Part shown: positions 11,110-23,205 of the stretch, piece after piece
How the letters are laid out: the number at the start of each line of letters is the position of its first letter
How positions within the stretch are numbered: position 1 is the first letter of the stretch
Assembly (NCBI RefSeq): GCF_051014685.1
Contig: NC_135056.1
Location: 6,200,001-6,264,000 of the forward strand
DNA length: 64,000 nucleotides
Reading direction: 5' to 3'
Source: Ptiloglossa arizonensis
Taxonomy: Eukaryota; Arthropoda; Insecta; Hymenoptera; Colletidae
Made by a program: the position numbers and the translations under genes
Notes under the pieces: generated by a model
Told to the model about the DNA's origin: nothing
Seen by the model: only the letters and a program-made list of their open reading frames with translations
Database searches by the model: none

Positions 11110-12311
11110 CAAAGCTAAACGAAGCGGAGCTAAGTACTAGGTTGTTCGATAAGTTTTGTCGTTTTTTTCCATTGGAGAAAAATACTATGACACTTCAACT
11201 TTGAACACTGTGAGTATACGAATGAGTGGATCCACACGAAGCTCGAAGCTAAACTAAACGAAGCTGTATACTAGGTTGTTCGATAAGTTTTGTATTTTTT
11301 TTCTATGGAAAAGAAATACTATGACACTTCAACTTTGAACACTATGAGTATACGAATGAGATGATAGATCTACACGAAGCTCAAAGCTAAACGAAACGGA
11401 GCTAAGTACTAGGTTGTTCGATAAGTTTTGTATTTTCTTTCCATGGAAAAGAAATACTATGACACTTCAACTTTGAACACTGTGAGTATACGAATGAGTG
11501 GATCAACACGAAGCTCAAAGCTAAACTAAACGAAGCTGTATACTAGGTTGTTCGATAAGTTTTGTATTTTTTTTCTATGGAAAAGAAATACTATGACACT
11601 TCAACTTTGAACACTATGAGTATACGAATGAGATGATAGATCTACACGAAGCTCAAAGCTAAACGAAACGGAGCTAAGTACTAGGTTGTTCGATAAGTTT
11701 TGTATTTTCTTTCCATGGAAAAGAAATACTATGACACTTCAACTTTGAACACTGTGAGTATACGAATGAGTGGATCAACACGAAGCTCGAAGCTAAACTA
11801 AACGAAGCTGTATACTAGGTTGTTTGATAAGTTTTGTACTTTTTTCCCATGGAAAAGAAATGCTATGACACTTCATCTTTGAACACTATGAGTAGACGAA
11901 TGAGTGGATAGATCTATATGAAACTTGAAGCTAAACTAAACGAAGCTATGTACTAGGTTGTTCGATAAGTTTTGTCGTTTTTTTCCATTGGAGAAAAATA
12001 CTATGACACTTCAACTTTGAACACTGTGAGTATACTAATGAGTGGATCTACACGAAACTCGAAGCTAAACTAAACGAAGCTATGTACTAGGTTGTTCGAT
12101 AAGTTTTGTATTTTTTTCCCATGGAAAAGAAATACTATGACACTTCAACTTTGAACAACTGTGAGTATACGAATGAATGGATAGATCTACATGAAACTTC
12201 ATGTTCATCGAACTTGTTCATCGAACAGTAGTACCATCTTTGGAAAAATAAAACGACGAACCTCTAATAGTTCCGTTTCTTATCAAACGACGAAACTTAT
12301 CGAGCAACCTA
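11110..12311 (+). repeat. Higher-order tandem array built from a mariner-like MITE end (134/138-bp units)
   Basis: The MITE left end TAGGTTGTTCGATAAG (one copy has TTTGATAAG) recurs at 11138, 11272, 11410, 11544, 11682, 11816, 11954 and 12088. Spacing alternates strictly between 134 and 138 bp, giving a dimeric repeat of about 272 bp. The 4-bp difference comes from GAGTGGATC in short units versus a longer GAGATGATAGATC or GAGTGGATAGATC form in long units. Each unit carries about 95 bp of MITE sequence (ACTATGACACTTCAACTTTG, then GAGTATACGAATGAG). A linker rich in AGCTAAACTAAACGAAGC joins it to the next unit. Only the last unit continues into a full MITE with its right terminus. Confidence 0.95.
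12088..12311 (+). mobile_element. Complete mariner-like MITE at the end of the array
   Basis: The left terminus TAGGTTGTTCGATAAG and the right terminus CTTATCGAGCAACCTA form terminal inverted repeats around about 224 bp. The right half contains ACCATCTTTGGAAAAATAAA, also present in the copy at 56,183. No transposase is encoded. The AGGTTG and GATAAGT blocks resemble irritans-type mariner ends, so an autonomous mariner probably mobilised it, but none is in this window. Confidence 0.8.
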
Positions 12312-12549
12312 TCATTTAGACGAATATAAAGAAAAGTTGTAACATAGCTTCGTGACTTGGTTCAACGACATATTTAGTTTCCCCTCTTTGAAGATAAACT
12401 TACACAAAGTTACAATTTTTAATCCTCGGCCAGGCGCGAACTACGACCAAAGGTGTATACGTAGCGAGTAAACTACAGTTCCGCGAAGTTCGTGATATTA
12501 AAGGTAATATATCAAAGCTAATAAACCGGAAATAAAAGCACGATACGTT

Positions 12550-13289
12550 CTTAAATAACCATTAGTGCGAGCAATAATGCTGTATGCAAACTATTTTCTC
12601 ATCTGAGTCTTCTCCTTCGCGACCGTATCCCATTTGCTTGGAAAGCTCCTCTCGCGAGGACAAAATATTGATGTACGAACCTGATCGTCGAACTTCGTTA
12701 CAACTTACGATCGTCCGTTGTCTTCGATACGTGCTTCGCACTTTCGCGAGCACGCGTCAACCAATGTCGGAATATGTTTCTTTCGTTGAAGGTTTGTGAC
12801 GCGTTCGTACGATTCCAAAACAGCGATCGATTGTCACTCGATACACCGCGATTCGACGAGAAACGATCGTCGAATTACGATAACGAGACGTCGCGATCGC
12901 GTTACACTGGAGTGTAAAAAATTAAGCGATCTCGTGGAAAGAACGGTGGAACGATGCAACGGTCGTTCGGTTACCAAAACGCAGGAAAACCGGAAAGAGG
13001 GGAAAGAGCCGAGGCGAAGAAAGGTAAGTAAACACAGCTATACGTAGGTGTATCCGCGAGCCGAGGCGGGTACGCGGGAGGGGTGATGCAACGAGGTGGA
13101 AAGCCGGACCGTAGTTTCAGAGGTTTTACGACGGTCTTTCGATGAGCATTTTCATTCCCACGATCTTTTACATAAGAACCAGGGAGGCTCGTGTCCGCGC
13201 CAACAAGTGTCAAGAAAAACGAGGAGCATGTGGCTGACAACGGGAAATTAAATTAACGGATAATAAGATACGGCGTGGGAGGTGGCAGG

Positions 13290-13352
<63 letters not shown>

Positions 13353-15080
13353 TGGTATATATATAGTAGGTGGTCCTGGTGTCCCCGTGCACGGAAAGGA
13401 GCAGCAGGACGACGTGAATATTATTGGAGATTGCGAGAATAATCGCTACCGGAAGAAGAAACGGATAACACCGCGGAGAAAGATAGAAGATAAGAGTAAG
13501 ATGAGGAGTAAAGGTGGCGGTCGGGGTAGGGGGGGTAGAGAAAGTCGTGGCCGTGGGCGTACATTATCGTGACGTGTAATACAATATGCAGATAGATATT
13601 TGCAACTCGCACACAGAGTTCCCGCAGGCAGCAGCCGCGCGCTCCGGCGCTGCCCCATGCTGCTCTCGGAAGTGCGATTGGAGGGAAGGAAGATGCCTAT
13701 CCCCGTCTCTGTTCAATCGAGGATACCATTCTCCTTCTCGCGCCTTCTGCGGCCGGACACGAAGAGCAGCCCGGGCTGGAAGGAGAGAACCGAGTCGAAG
13801 GACGCGGGAAAGAAGGGGATGGCGAGCCAGGGTACCGGAGGGGGTAAGAAACTGTGAAATATCGATTAAGTTTGCCAGTAAGACAAGGAACGTCCGCGAG
13901 GCGAACCTGCAAGGTGGGAGGGACGATTCGAAGGTGGCGGCGGTGGGTGGTCAGGGAGAGGGGAAGGTGATATGAGCATTGTATCGGGGAATTAACGGTA
14001 CTCCCTTCGCTCTCTTACCCGAACCTCCACCTCCTCTCCTTCCGCTGCCTCCTTCGGCCACCTTCTCATCGCTCCTCTCGGTCTTCCTTCCGCCCGCGTT
14101 CCACCTTGTCCTTCTCTTACCGCGGATCCCGCGCCGTCTTTCTAATTCCGTCTCCCTCCCGCTCGGTCCCTCCGCAACCACCTCTTCCACCACCCCCTCC
14201 CCCTGCCTCATCCAACGTCCATTTCTCTGTCTCTCTATTATATGTACGTGTGCATGTATATCTGCACGCCTTTCCGTCTTTCTCCCGGTGGTTGGCTCTC
14301 GCTCTCGGCGTCTTACGACTTACCCCGCTACGGCCACCTTCGTATTCGCCTCTGCCCAGCACACGTCCCAGATCGGCCCCCGACCAACCCTCTATCCGAG
14401 GCTGGTGTGTACAGCAGAACGAACCGGGGGTGGAGGGTGACTAGCTACGAGATAGAGGGATGCAACGGGCTGCGGAGATGCGAACGTATACCAAACTCGT
14501 CCCGCTTTCTCGCTCGCTCGAGCTGTCCTCCTACCCATCCTCCCCCGTCCTCTGTCCTTTCGTCTCCCTTTATCGTCTTTCCTGGTCATCGGTGCATGCT
14601 TTCTCCGTACACCGTGGACACGTCCCTCTGTTATCTGGACACTCCGCAGGGTGATCTGGAATTGCATGTCGAGTACATGAATCACGCTAGCCGCGCGATC
14701 GATAAAGTTTCGGGCAAGGATTTTCATTGTCTCGCCGCCCTTTGCAACGGGGAGGGAGACATTCCTTCGCGATCGTCCGCGAGCTCCGGGCCTCTTCATC
14801 GGTGGCCCGCTCGACCGGGAAATTTTTCTATCGGTTCGACAACGGTGGAACGGGACGCGGTCGAAAAGCGCAACGGCGGTACCGCGCGAGGAATTCGCGA
14901 CACCGATCGTTTTTACACGCTCGGTGGCGCGACAGACCAGCCAGTTCGTTCGAATAATGTATTTATTACACCCCGCTCGATTTACCACGGACGAAATGGG
15001 GTACGAGGACCCGACGCTCCTCTCTCGTTTGACCCGGGCCGGGAACAAAAACTTTCATTAATAAGCGTCGAAAAGGAGAG
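12550..15080. other. GC/CpG-rich block without a recognisable gene
   Basis: A long GC-rich block with a TA tract at 13,291. Overlapping frames on both strands include 287 codons at 14,242-15,105 (plus) facing 218 codons at 14,392-15,048 (minus). Neither shows a known domain, and open frames on both strands of GC-rich DNA are expected by chance. A strong 5' splice-site-like sequence (AAG followed by GTAAGT) lies at 13,021-13,029, so a non-coding or short first exon is possible. This is inference only. Confidence 0.45.
13291..13350. repeat. (TA)n microsatellite
   Basis: About 29 TA units starting after GGTGGCAGGGTG, then GGTGG and a second short TA run to about 13,365. Any frame across it reads as Tyr-Ile repeats and is an artefact. 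Confidence 0.97.
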
Positions 15081-15097
15081 ATTCGATACTCTGGGGT

Positions 15098-16118
15098 TTA
15101 ATTAGAATTATTTTCTCTGCAACGGATGCGCCTACTGTTTGGACAGCGATCGTTTCTTACTTTTCCTGCGGAGGAGATGTCCCCGAAAAGTACTCGTATA
15201 CCCAGCTGGATTCGTCAATGGGACACCTATGTATCTTGCCACGCTACGACAATCGTTCCCTTCTCTTTCTACGGAAAACTTATTCCAGGTATAAAAATAG
15301 TATATATATTTAGATCGCAGTTTCGTTTGAATAATTTTCGGTTCCAACGGATGAGAGTACTATTTGGATAGCGATCGTTTCTTACTTTTCCTGCGGAGGA
15401 GTTGTCCACCAAAAGTACTCGTATTCCCAGCTGTACTCGTCAATAGAACATCTATGTGTTTTGCCACTATAATTGTTCCCTCCTCTTCCTACGGAAAACT
15501 TATTCCAAGTATAAAAATATTACACATATTTAGATCTCGGTTTAATTGGAATAATTTTCTATTCCAAGGGATGCGAATACTATGTGAGTAGCGATCGTTT
15601 CTTCCTTTTCCCACGGAGAACATATCCCTGTTAAAAAAATTCTCGTATTCCCAGCTGGACTCGTCGATGGGACACCTATGTGTTTTGCCACTAGAATTGT
15701 TCCCTCCTCTTTCTACGGAAAACTTATTCCAAGTATAAAAATATTCCACATATTTAGATTTCGGTTTAATTGGAATAATTATCTGTTCCAAGGAATACGA
15801 GCACCATTTGGATAGCGATCGTTTCTTCCCTTTCCTGGGTCGTATCTGTCCCCGGTGAAAAAATACTCGTATTCCCAGCTGGACTCGTCAATGGAACACC
15901 TATGTGTTTTACCACTAGAATTGTTCCCTCCTCTTTCTACGGAAAACTTACTCCAAGTATAAAAATATTCCACATATTTAGATCTCGGTTTAATTTTCTA
16001 TTCCAAGGAATACGAGCACCATTTGGATAGCGATCGTTTCTTCCCTTTCCTGGGTCGTATCTGTCCCCGATGTAAAAATACTCGTATTCCCAGCTGGACT
16101 CGTCGACGGGACACCTAG
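15098..16118 (+). repeat. Tandem array, about 215-225-bp units, five copies
   Basis: The landmark GCGATCGTTTCTT occurs at 15146, 15371, 15591, 15815 and 16030, giving periods of 225, 220, 224 and 215 bp. Each unit also has a CCCAGCTGGA-TCGTC block. The first four units add CTACGGAAAACTTA and a TATAAAAATA box about 15 bases further on. The fifth copy is truncated after ACACCTA. Minus-strand frames in neighbouring units give similar peptides, but the periods are not multiples of three and the frame is lost between units. A coding role is therefore unlikely. Copies are clearly diverged, so the array is older than the 156-bp satellite at 20.3 kb. Confidence 0.92.
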
Positions 16119-16119
16119 G

Positions 16120-17060
16120 TTTACCGCCCCTCGCGCGCGTCAGTCCGCGGCAACTACGTGGCAGAGTTTACCCCTCGTCGCGGCTTCGCTCCTGTTTCCC
16201 AACGCATGTGACGACGATTTATGCGACGCGGCGAGAGACGCACGCGGGCGCGTGAAATCTGTCCCGGCAGCTGGGTTCAGAAATCGGCGATAAAATTGAT
16301 GTAAACAGCTACTTGGCACGCTGTTCGCGCCGAAGGTTGCTCCCTGGAGGGACTCCCCCATGATCCCCCTCTTGTTCCATCTTCCTTACTTTCTACCCTC
16401 GTTCTCTTTCTCCATAAGGTACCCTTTTGTGGGGAAGGAGAACGGCGAGTATCGGTGTGCGAGGACCGATACCGAGGAGCTGTAGCGCACGAGGAGCAAC
16501 AACAACACCGGCATTGTCCGTCGAGCGTAGAAGAGAGCAAGAGAACCGGGATGGTGTCGGTGGGGAAGGCAAGGGGAGGAAGGCGATACGAGAGGAGCGC
16601 AAGGAGCAGCCATAAACAGCTTGTTGCTTCCGCGAAACTGCCAAGGCTCCTACGGCGTAGCTCGAACTTGACTCGACTCGAGGCGAGCCTCGGTTATACC
16701 ACCTATCCGGCAGAATGGCTTGGATGGGCGCAAGTATGCGTAGAATGTGAAAGATTGCCCCGTGAGAGTGAGAACGGCACCGGGTACGTGCTTTCGGCCG
16801 TTTTTAAGCGACAACCGTGCGTAGCATCGCGATACGCGTCTTCCTTATTCACTTGGAATGTTCGTTCACCCTTACGACGCTCGTCCTTGAATTAAGTTCG
16901 GGTGGTCGCGAATCTCAACGTTTGTTCGTAACGAACGAACGAGAGGATTGCCTCGCTTTCTTGTCTATTTCGTATCGTAACCGCGCGGACGAATCGAGAT
17001 TATGGTCGTTGACGAGACATCCAATTAAATTGAACGAAGAACCGAAACGGTCCACGAATT
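16120..17060. other. GC-rich block, no recognisable gene
   Basis: CpG-rich sequence with short overlapping frames on both strands (up to 146 codons plus). None has a recognisable domain. It directly follows the 220-bp array. Confidence 0.45.
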
Positions 17061-20000
17061 AACGTTCCGAAAGTCGAAGCTTGCGATCATTTCGAAACTT
17101 CGAAGCCATTTTTTATTTACGCGGTGGCCCTGGAAACACGCAACGAAGACAACGTTGGGACGATGGACACGACCGGAAGTTTGGCACGGTGGTATCTCGA
17201 TTACCCAAACGCGCGAAAATAAATTCTGGATGATGCTGTACAGGCCTATCGTTCTCAATTTGTTGTTACTCTGTACAACACCGCGTTCACGCGAAGCGAA
17301 CTGAACTTCAGCGGACTTTGGTCTTGATTGAGAAAACGTGAAATAATAAATTGGAAGAAACAAAGAATACGGAATGTCTTGTTGTTTTCGTTAGTGGAAA
17401 GAGAGACGAAGAGGATAGTTTTCTCGGAATAATATTCCAAACATCGGAAACACCCTTCGAATAGTGTGCAATGCATATAGAAACTGATTCAATAGAACAA
17501 CTAATTTCGTAGAAAACTATTGAGAAAAGTTGATTCTAAGAACAAAATCCCTGAAAAGTACGTATTCTAATGTAACTTTTCTACGCGAATGAAACAATAC
17601 GTAGATAATAAGTTACCATTATTGTATACCATTTTTCGAAACATTCGATTATCCTGTTACCCTACCATAGGTCAGTTCGAATAATCGAGGTTCTGCTGTG
17701 AAATCGTCTGGCGAAGAAAATTACACATCGGTCGTAAAGATTATAAAACTAACGAGCGATGAAAATCTTCCTTGAGAAAGAGTAAGTTCGAATTTAAGAG
17801 AATCGTAGACACGTTCGATCGGATTTTGTACATAACTTACCGTGCACGAAGACAGTATTTTCGTTCGATTCGTGCAACTTCCTTAAAATTCGTTCTGTGG
17901 TTCGATCAGCGGCATATTTAAATACCGATATCCGTTGTAAATAATTGAACATTCGGCCATTTAAAAATGGAACGAACGTCGGGGATCAAATTAACCAAAA
18001 GACGACGCGTTACTCGTACGAAAGCAAACGAAGCACGCGATGCACTCCTCTCCTGTCGGCAACTCTGTGTACACGGAACATCCATAAACGTATACACGTT
18101 CTCGGAATCACGTAGATCCTCCATACGTGTAATTGTTATACCGTTGGAGGATCATAGGCGGAACGAATCGCTTAGGACGAACGATTTCACGATAAGTAAT
18201 AACGGCTTTCACGGATTTACTCCCAATTGATAATCCGGTATAGGCCGAGGCTCGTGATTACCATGTAATGCTCGATTACTCGTGTGCACAGCGGTCTACG
18301 CGATGGAAGTTAATAATGATTCCTCGATACCAGCGACCACGTTGATTCGATCCACGGACTCGAAGACGACGATTCGTCGCTGATAACGCGAACGTGTTCG
18401 AACGGTTGAAAAGATCGCGTAATCCTGATCGACTGCACGGAAACCACTGTGTCCAGAACGATCTTGCGATGCTAAGAATGTTCGCGCGTTGGAATTTTGT
18501 TCGGAGATGCCGTAGAAAGCCGAACCTTCGGCAAGAAAATGAAATCAAACAATGTTGCGTAAGCAAGATCACCGCCCCGAGGTAACGAAAAAATCCAGGA
18601 CTTGCATAAGCGTTTTCTTTTTTTTTTCTTCTCTTTTTTAATTCCATTTGGTGCACACATAACACGGTATGCGCGGCGCGAAAGAGATCACCTGTATCCC
18701 AAAGGCGGAACTTCCAGCGTGCCAGTCTTACGTTCCAGAACAGCGGTCGACGGAACGTACACGTAATTACCGAGCGTGTGCCGCGGCGTACCAGGTACAC
18801 GAGAAACTAATAGTCGCCAACTAAGCTGTAACAACTGTCATTAACCGTCATTAACAATGCACCGCTACCTCGCAGACTAACCGTAAAAAAGAAAAGGAAG
18901 GAGAGGGCGGGATGCGTGATCCGCAAGGAAAATTGACACGACCGTAATCACCTTGACGACTGTTTGGGTTTCTGACTCATCTTTTACCGAGAACAGCGAA
19001 CAGCGGTCTCGATGTTGGAGGAAATTGAAATTGAAATTTCGAATGATCATCGCGCTCGCTGATGTCTGTTAACGAAGAAGCTACCGAAAGACTTCTCGAA
19101 ATCGGTGCAGTGCAAAGTGTAATAGATCGGTACATGTGAATTCGATGCGTAAAAATAGTTTGAAAATTTCGTACAGATGTTTGAATTACTTCATCTTGTT
19201 TCTAAGCTACAGGTAGTCGAGTAGTTCGATAATTCTCGTTACTCTTTAGGTGACTCATCTGTTAGCAATAGTGGATAACAGTCGCGACATCGGAGAAAGT
19301 TAAAATTTTAATTTCGAAATCATCAATGATCTTGTCTTTGAGATATACTGTGCAGGAGAGTGTCCTGAATAATCTGTACCATGAACTTCGCGAGGATTGC
19401 TTGTGCTTACCGAGATGTGCTGCTTCAAAGTTTTGAATTAAGTTTAATTTTTTAAAGTTTTCAAATTTTTTAGCCTAATATAACGTAAAGGAACAGACCG
19501 AGATGCATTTTGAATGTTTTGGTGCAATTGTCGAATAATCGATTCTAAATCCAAAATAAATTATAATTACTTATAGGTAATCTTCCCTTTTTATAGGGAT
19601 TCTCATCTCGTGCCTTTTTCTAAACAAATAAGAACAGCACAAATGACATATTTAAGAAATGGCAATGGAAAAACTAAGCAAAAATTAAAAACATTAAATC
19701 TACATATCGCAACAACCATAAGCGACTCCTACACGATTTAAATCACAGGTTACTCGGACCTCTATTACTCACAATATACTTCAAAATTGTAATAATCCAT
19801 GAGATATAAATTTTGGTAAATAATTACAGTTAGATCGAAAAAAGTACCATACAGAGTATATTAAATTTTGTAAGCATAATTTTACGGTTGAATTCAACAT
19901 AGAAAAACAATGCAAATGTTTCATACAAATATTTGTTCCATTTACCCTGATTTCCAAATTAGAGTCCTTATTCTATTTTAATAATTCTCGTTACAAATTG

Positions 20001-20334
20001 AATTGAAATGAAATCCTTGCAAAAGCTTTTTCTCGAAGCATTTGCTTATTAGCCTTGACCTTCGATACAGGCTCCTAAATATTTAACTGACCCTATGATA
20101 CGTTCGAAAATTTTAAGTGCTCTTCTAACTTGTCAACAAGCTCCTGCCATACATCGATGAAATGAGTAAACCTTATCTACACTTGTACTGTAAACCACTT
20201 TAAGCCACTCCAGATCTAAAAGTCCATTAGATTTAAATCTGAAAATCGAAATGATCAGACACGCCCACTACATTTAATTGTATATCGTTTAAATATTGTC
20301 TTGCCAATCAACTAAAATCATATCGAACATGAAC
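17061..20334. other. Intergenic or intronic DNA, no gene seen
   Basis: Moderately AT-rich. The longest frame (18,276-18,800, minus, 174 codons) shows no domain I recognise. No repeats or RNA genes noted. Confidence 0.55.
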
Positions 20335-21112
20335 CACATACGACGCTCAATTTCAAATCACACGTTTCCTAATAATGCGTTCCACTCGTTTCTTAAAAAG
20401 TTATAATACAGTAACCCTCGCATTGAAGCGATAACATCGAAACCATCGATTTGCTCGAAAACGGGGTAGATAGCGATTTTTATTTCAAGTCACATACGAC
20501 ACCCAATTTCAAGTCACACGTTTCCTAATAATGCGTTCAACTCGTTTCTTAAAAAGTTATAATACACTAACCCTCGTATTGAAGCGATAACGTCGAAACC
20601 ATCGATTTACTCGAAAACGGGGTAGATCACGATTTTTATCTCAAGTCACATACGACACCCAATTTCAAGTCACACGTTTCCTAATAATGCGTTCAACTCG
20701 TTTCTTAAAAAGTTATAATACACTAACCCTCGTATTGAAGCGATAACGTCGAAACCATCGATTTACTCGAAAACGGGGTAGATCACGATTTTTATCTCAA
20801 GTCACATACGACACCCAATTTCAAGTCACACGTTTCCTAATAATGCGTTCAACTCGTTTCTTAAAAAGTTATAATACACTAACCCTCGTATTGAAGCGAT
20901 AACGTCGAAACCATCGATTTACTCGAAAACGGGGTAGATCACGATTTTTATCTCAAGTCACATACGACACCCAATTTCAAGTCACACGTTTCCTAATAAT
21001 GCGTTCAACTCGTTTCTTAAAAAGTTATAATACACTAACCCTCGTATTGAAGCGATAACGTCGAAAGCATCGATTTGCTCGAAAACGGGGTAGATAGCGA
21101 TTTTTATCTCGA
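20335..21112 (+). repeat. 156-bp satellite array, five copies
   Basis: CACGTTTCCTAATAATGCG occurs at 20361, 20517, 20673, 20829 and 20985, exactly 156 bp apart each time. The second, third and fourth units look identical by eye. The first unit and the end of the fifth share the variants GATTTGCTCG and TAGATAGCG, where the middle units have GATTTACTCG and TAGATCACG. The edge units therefore seem to keep an older state while the middle was homogenised. No frame continues through the array. Confidence 0.97.
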
Positions 21113-21143
21113 GCTAAGGCCAATAAAGATCGCTCTCGCCTGC

Positions 21144-21161
21144 GGCCGGTCGCGACCGGCC
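21144..21161. other. Perfect 18-bp GC palindrome
   Basis: GGCCGGTCGCGACCGGCC is a perfect palindrome about 30 bases right of the satellite array, in a short GC-rich patch. It could extrude as a small cruciform or bind a dimeric protein. No function is shown. Confidence 0.9.
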
Positions 21162-21184
21162 TCTGCCGCCGGTTGCACGATTCG

Positions 21185-22954
21185 ATGGGTCGTTCGCACT
21201 GCATAAACGTAAACAGTGGGGAGGATGATACCGTTACTTTAAAATCGGTGTAAAAATTGCTACTTGAAAGCGGAACTTATTGTATTCGTCTTCCAGATAC
21301 AAAAAATGATCGGAAACTTTTATTCTTGCCCAGACGTTAACACTGAATTATTCTTGGTATCTTGATTACATAGCACAGATTTTTGTCCACTAACATTTTC
21401 TTCTAACAACGAATCTAATCTGTGCAACATATAAAATATAATTGCAATAAGTAAATTGGACGACGAACTACAACTCAAAGGAAGGAGTCATTCATCCGTG
21501 TCGCTTCCATCTGTATGCAGTTATGCAGTTTTACGTTGTGCAGGTGTTGTAGATCTGTAGGCTATTTTCATTTTATTCAATAACGAGTACTGAAAAAGTT
21601 GAAGCGTCTCTGGTGAATTGAGTTTCTTCGGCACATAATATCGAATGTAGAGAATTTCGATTACGCGAATCGATGTAATCATCGCATGCTTAGAATGTGA
21701 TGCAAATACAGCCTTTTGTCGTGCAGCATTTTCTAAGCAAGCGATTATCTCTCTCTATTTTTGCAGTCATTCGAGTGCTATTATCACCATTTTGGTTGAA
21801 ACGATTGAGAACCCACTCTATAAAATCTATGGATTAGTTTATCGATGAAAACTTAATTATACATAAATACATTGGATATAAAAATATATATGAAACGGAT
21901 GTATGTAGTAGTTCTAGTTGATGGAATTCTTTTCTCGAAATCAGATAGGTGTTTGCGTATTTCGGATGTTTTTTATTTAACAGATGACCATTAGGAAAAC
22001 CTACCATGTACAAGTGTCTTAACGAAGTATTTCGGTATTTTTATTGTTTGCTATTAAAACTAAAAAACGAGATTTATAGAATATTATGACAGCATTTACA
22101 ATCGGTAAAGACACACATGTGGTACATAGCGTTGATAATAAATTATGATTTTATCGTTCTTGTGTTCTAAATTCATTTCCGAACTTGTGACCGCATATTT
22201 TGGTACGTAGTGTATTTTTAACTCGACCTTAGTAATTGAAATGCTTGATCTTTGATAAGATTGAAGGGTCAATATAATAAGGTTCGGCTGTCTGTATGCC
22301 GGAACAGAAAGTGCAAATTCCATGCGGTCGAATAGCTTGAAACAGAAGATACTCGCGGTATTAAATTAAAGAAAGAAAAAGCATAAAAGGTTGCAAAGAG
22401 AAAGTAGAGAAACTTCTAAAACACACGGCCGAGGATCTTGAAGTTACGAGCAAATAAAAAATCTTACAAGATATGACTCGATTGTTCGATCGAATCGACC
22501 GAGAACCAGTGTATACACGTTCCCTTTATATTCCTTACTTTTTGCTTGTCAACATAAAACATTCAAAATAATTGAACGAATAGTAGTACAAACACTAAGA
22601 AATATTATCGTGCAAATTTAGAACGGTCGTCTGCTGGATATTCGTCAATATCGACAACATATAGTAGTTCTTCGTCCATCGAACAAATGAAAACTAAATA
22701 TTGAAAATTGTGAAAAGTGTGCTGGCTGTTTTTAAAATAGTATTGCAACGCTTTTGGACTTACGAGGCTACACCTCGAATGTACAGAAACAGTTCTATAA
22801 CCGATTCGAGAAATTTTCTAATTTTCTTATATCAATCCTTTATTTTTACTTTTGGACATACAGCCTGGATAAGGGATGCAATGTGACAAAAAACGTGTAA
22901 AATATCGTCAAACGTGTAAAACGATCGCGATGCGCTTGAATGCCAGTATTCTCA
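21185..22954. other. AT-rich DNA, no gene seen
   Basis: Only short frames (75 codons or fewer) without recognisable features, and no repeat noted. Confidence 0.6.
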
Positions 22955-23205
22955 TTAACGCATTGACTGCCACGAGTGTTTTCCATATCTAAGAAAGGTT
23001 TCAAAATTTGTTCAAATTGTAACGTGAAAAGTAAAAATATTCATTAATTCATTGATGTGTAATTATCATTTTGTAGCATCGCTAAGAAATGTAACATTGT
23101 TCAAAATGTTACAAGTATTGAGCTTCGTTTCTCGTAAACGCTTTAAAGAGACGTAAGTTCGGAAGGACGGTTAGCGGTGACCACGTGTGGCGTTCAACGC
23201 GTCAA
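22955..23205. mobile_element. Candidate piggyBac-type MITE (about 250 bp)
   Basis: The left end TTAACGCATTGACTGCCAC faces a right end CACGTGTGGCGTTCAACGCG. Read in reverse complement, the right end gives a matching CGCGTTGA-GCCAC pattern. The left side starts at TTAA, the usual piggyBac target. On the right the sequence is GTCAA, so the TTAA would have to be mutated. No transposase is present. The similar start at 43,525 supports a family. Confidence 0.45.

Noticed and set aside
13282..13572. Open frames across the TA and CT microsatellites (also 8462-8650, 23,911-24,189, 33,227-33,559)
   Set aside because: The peptides are Tyr-Ile or Arg-Glu/Ser-Leu repeats produced by the simple repeat itself.
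15489..15973. Repeated minus-strand peptides in the 220-bp array as a repeat protein
   Set aside because: Unit lengths (225, 220, 224, 215) are not multiples of three and the frame breaks between units.
18276..18800. 174-codon minus frame
   Set aside because: No recognisable domain, and the other strand is partly open. Insufficient for a gene call.
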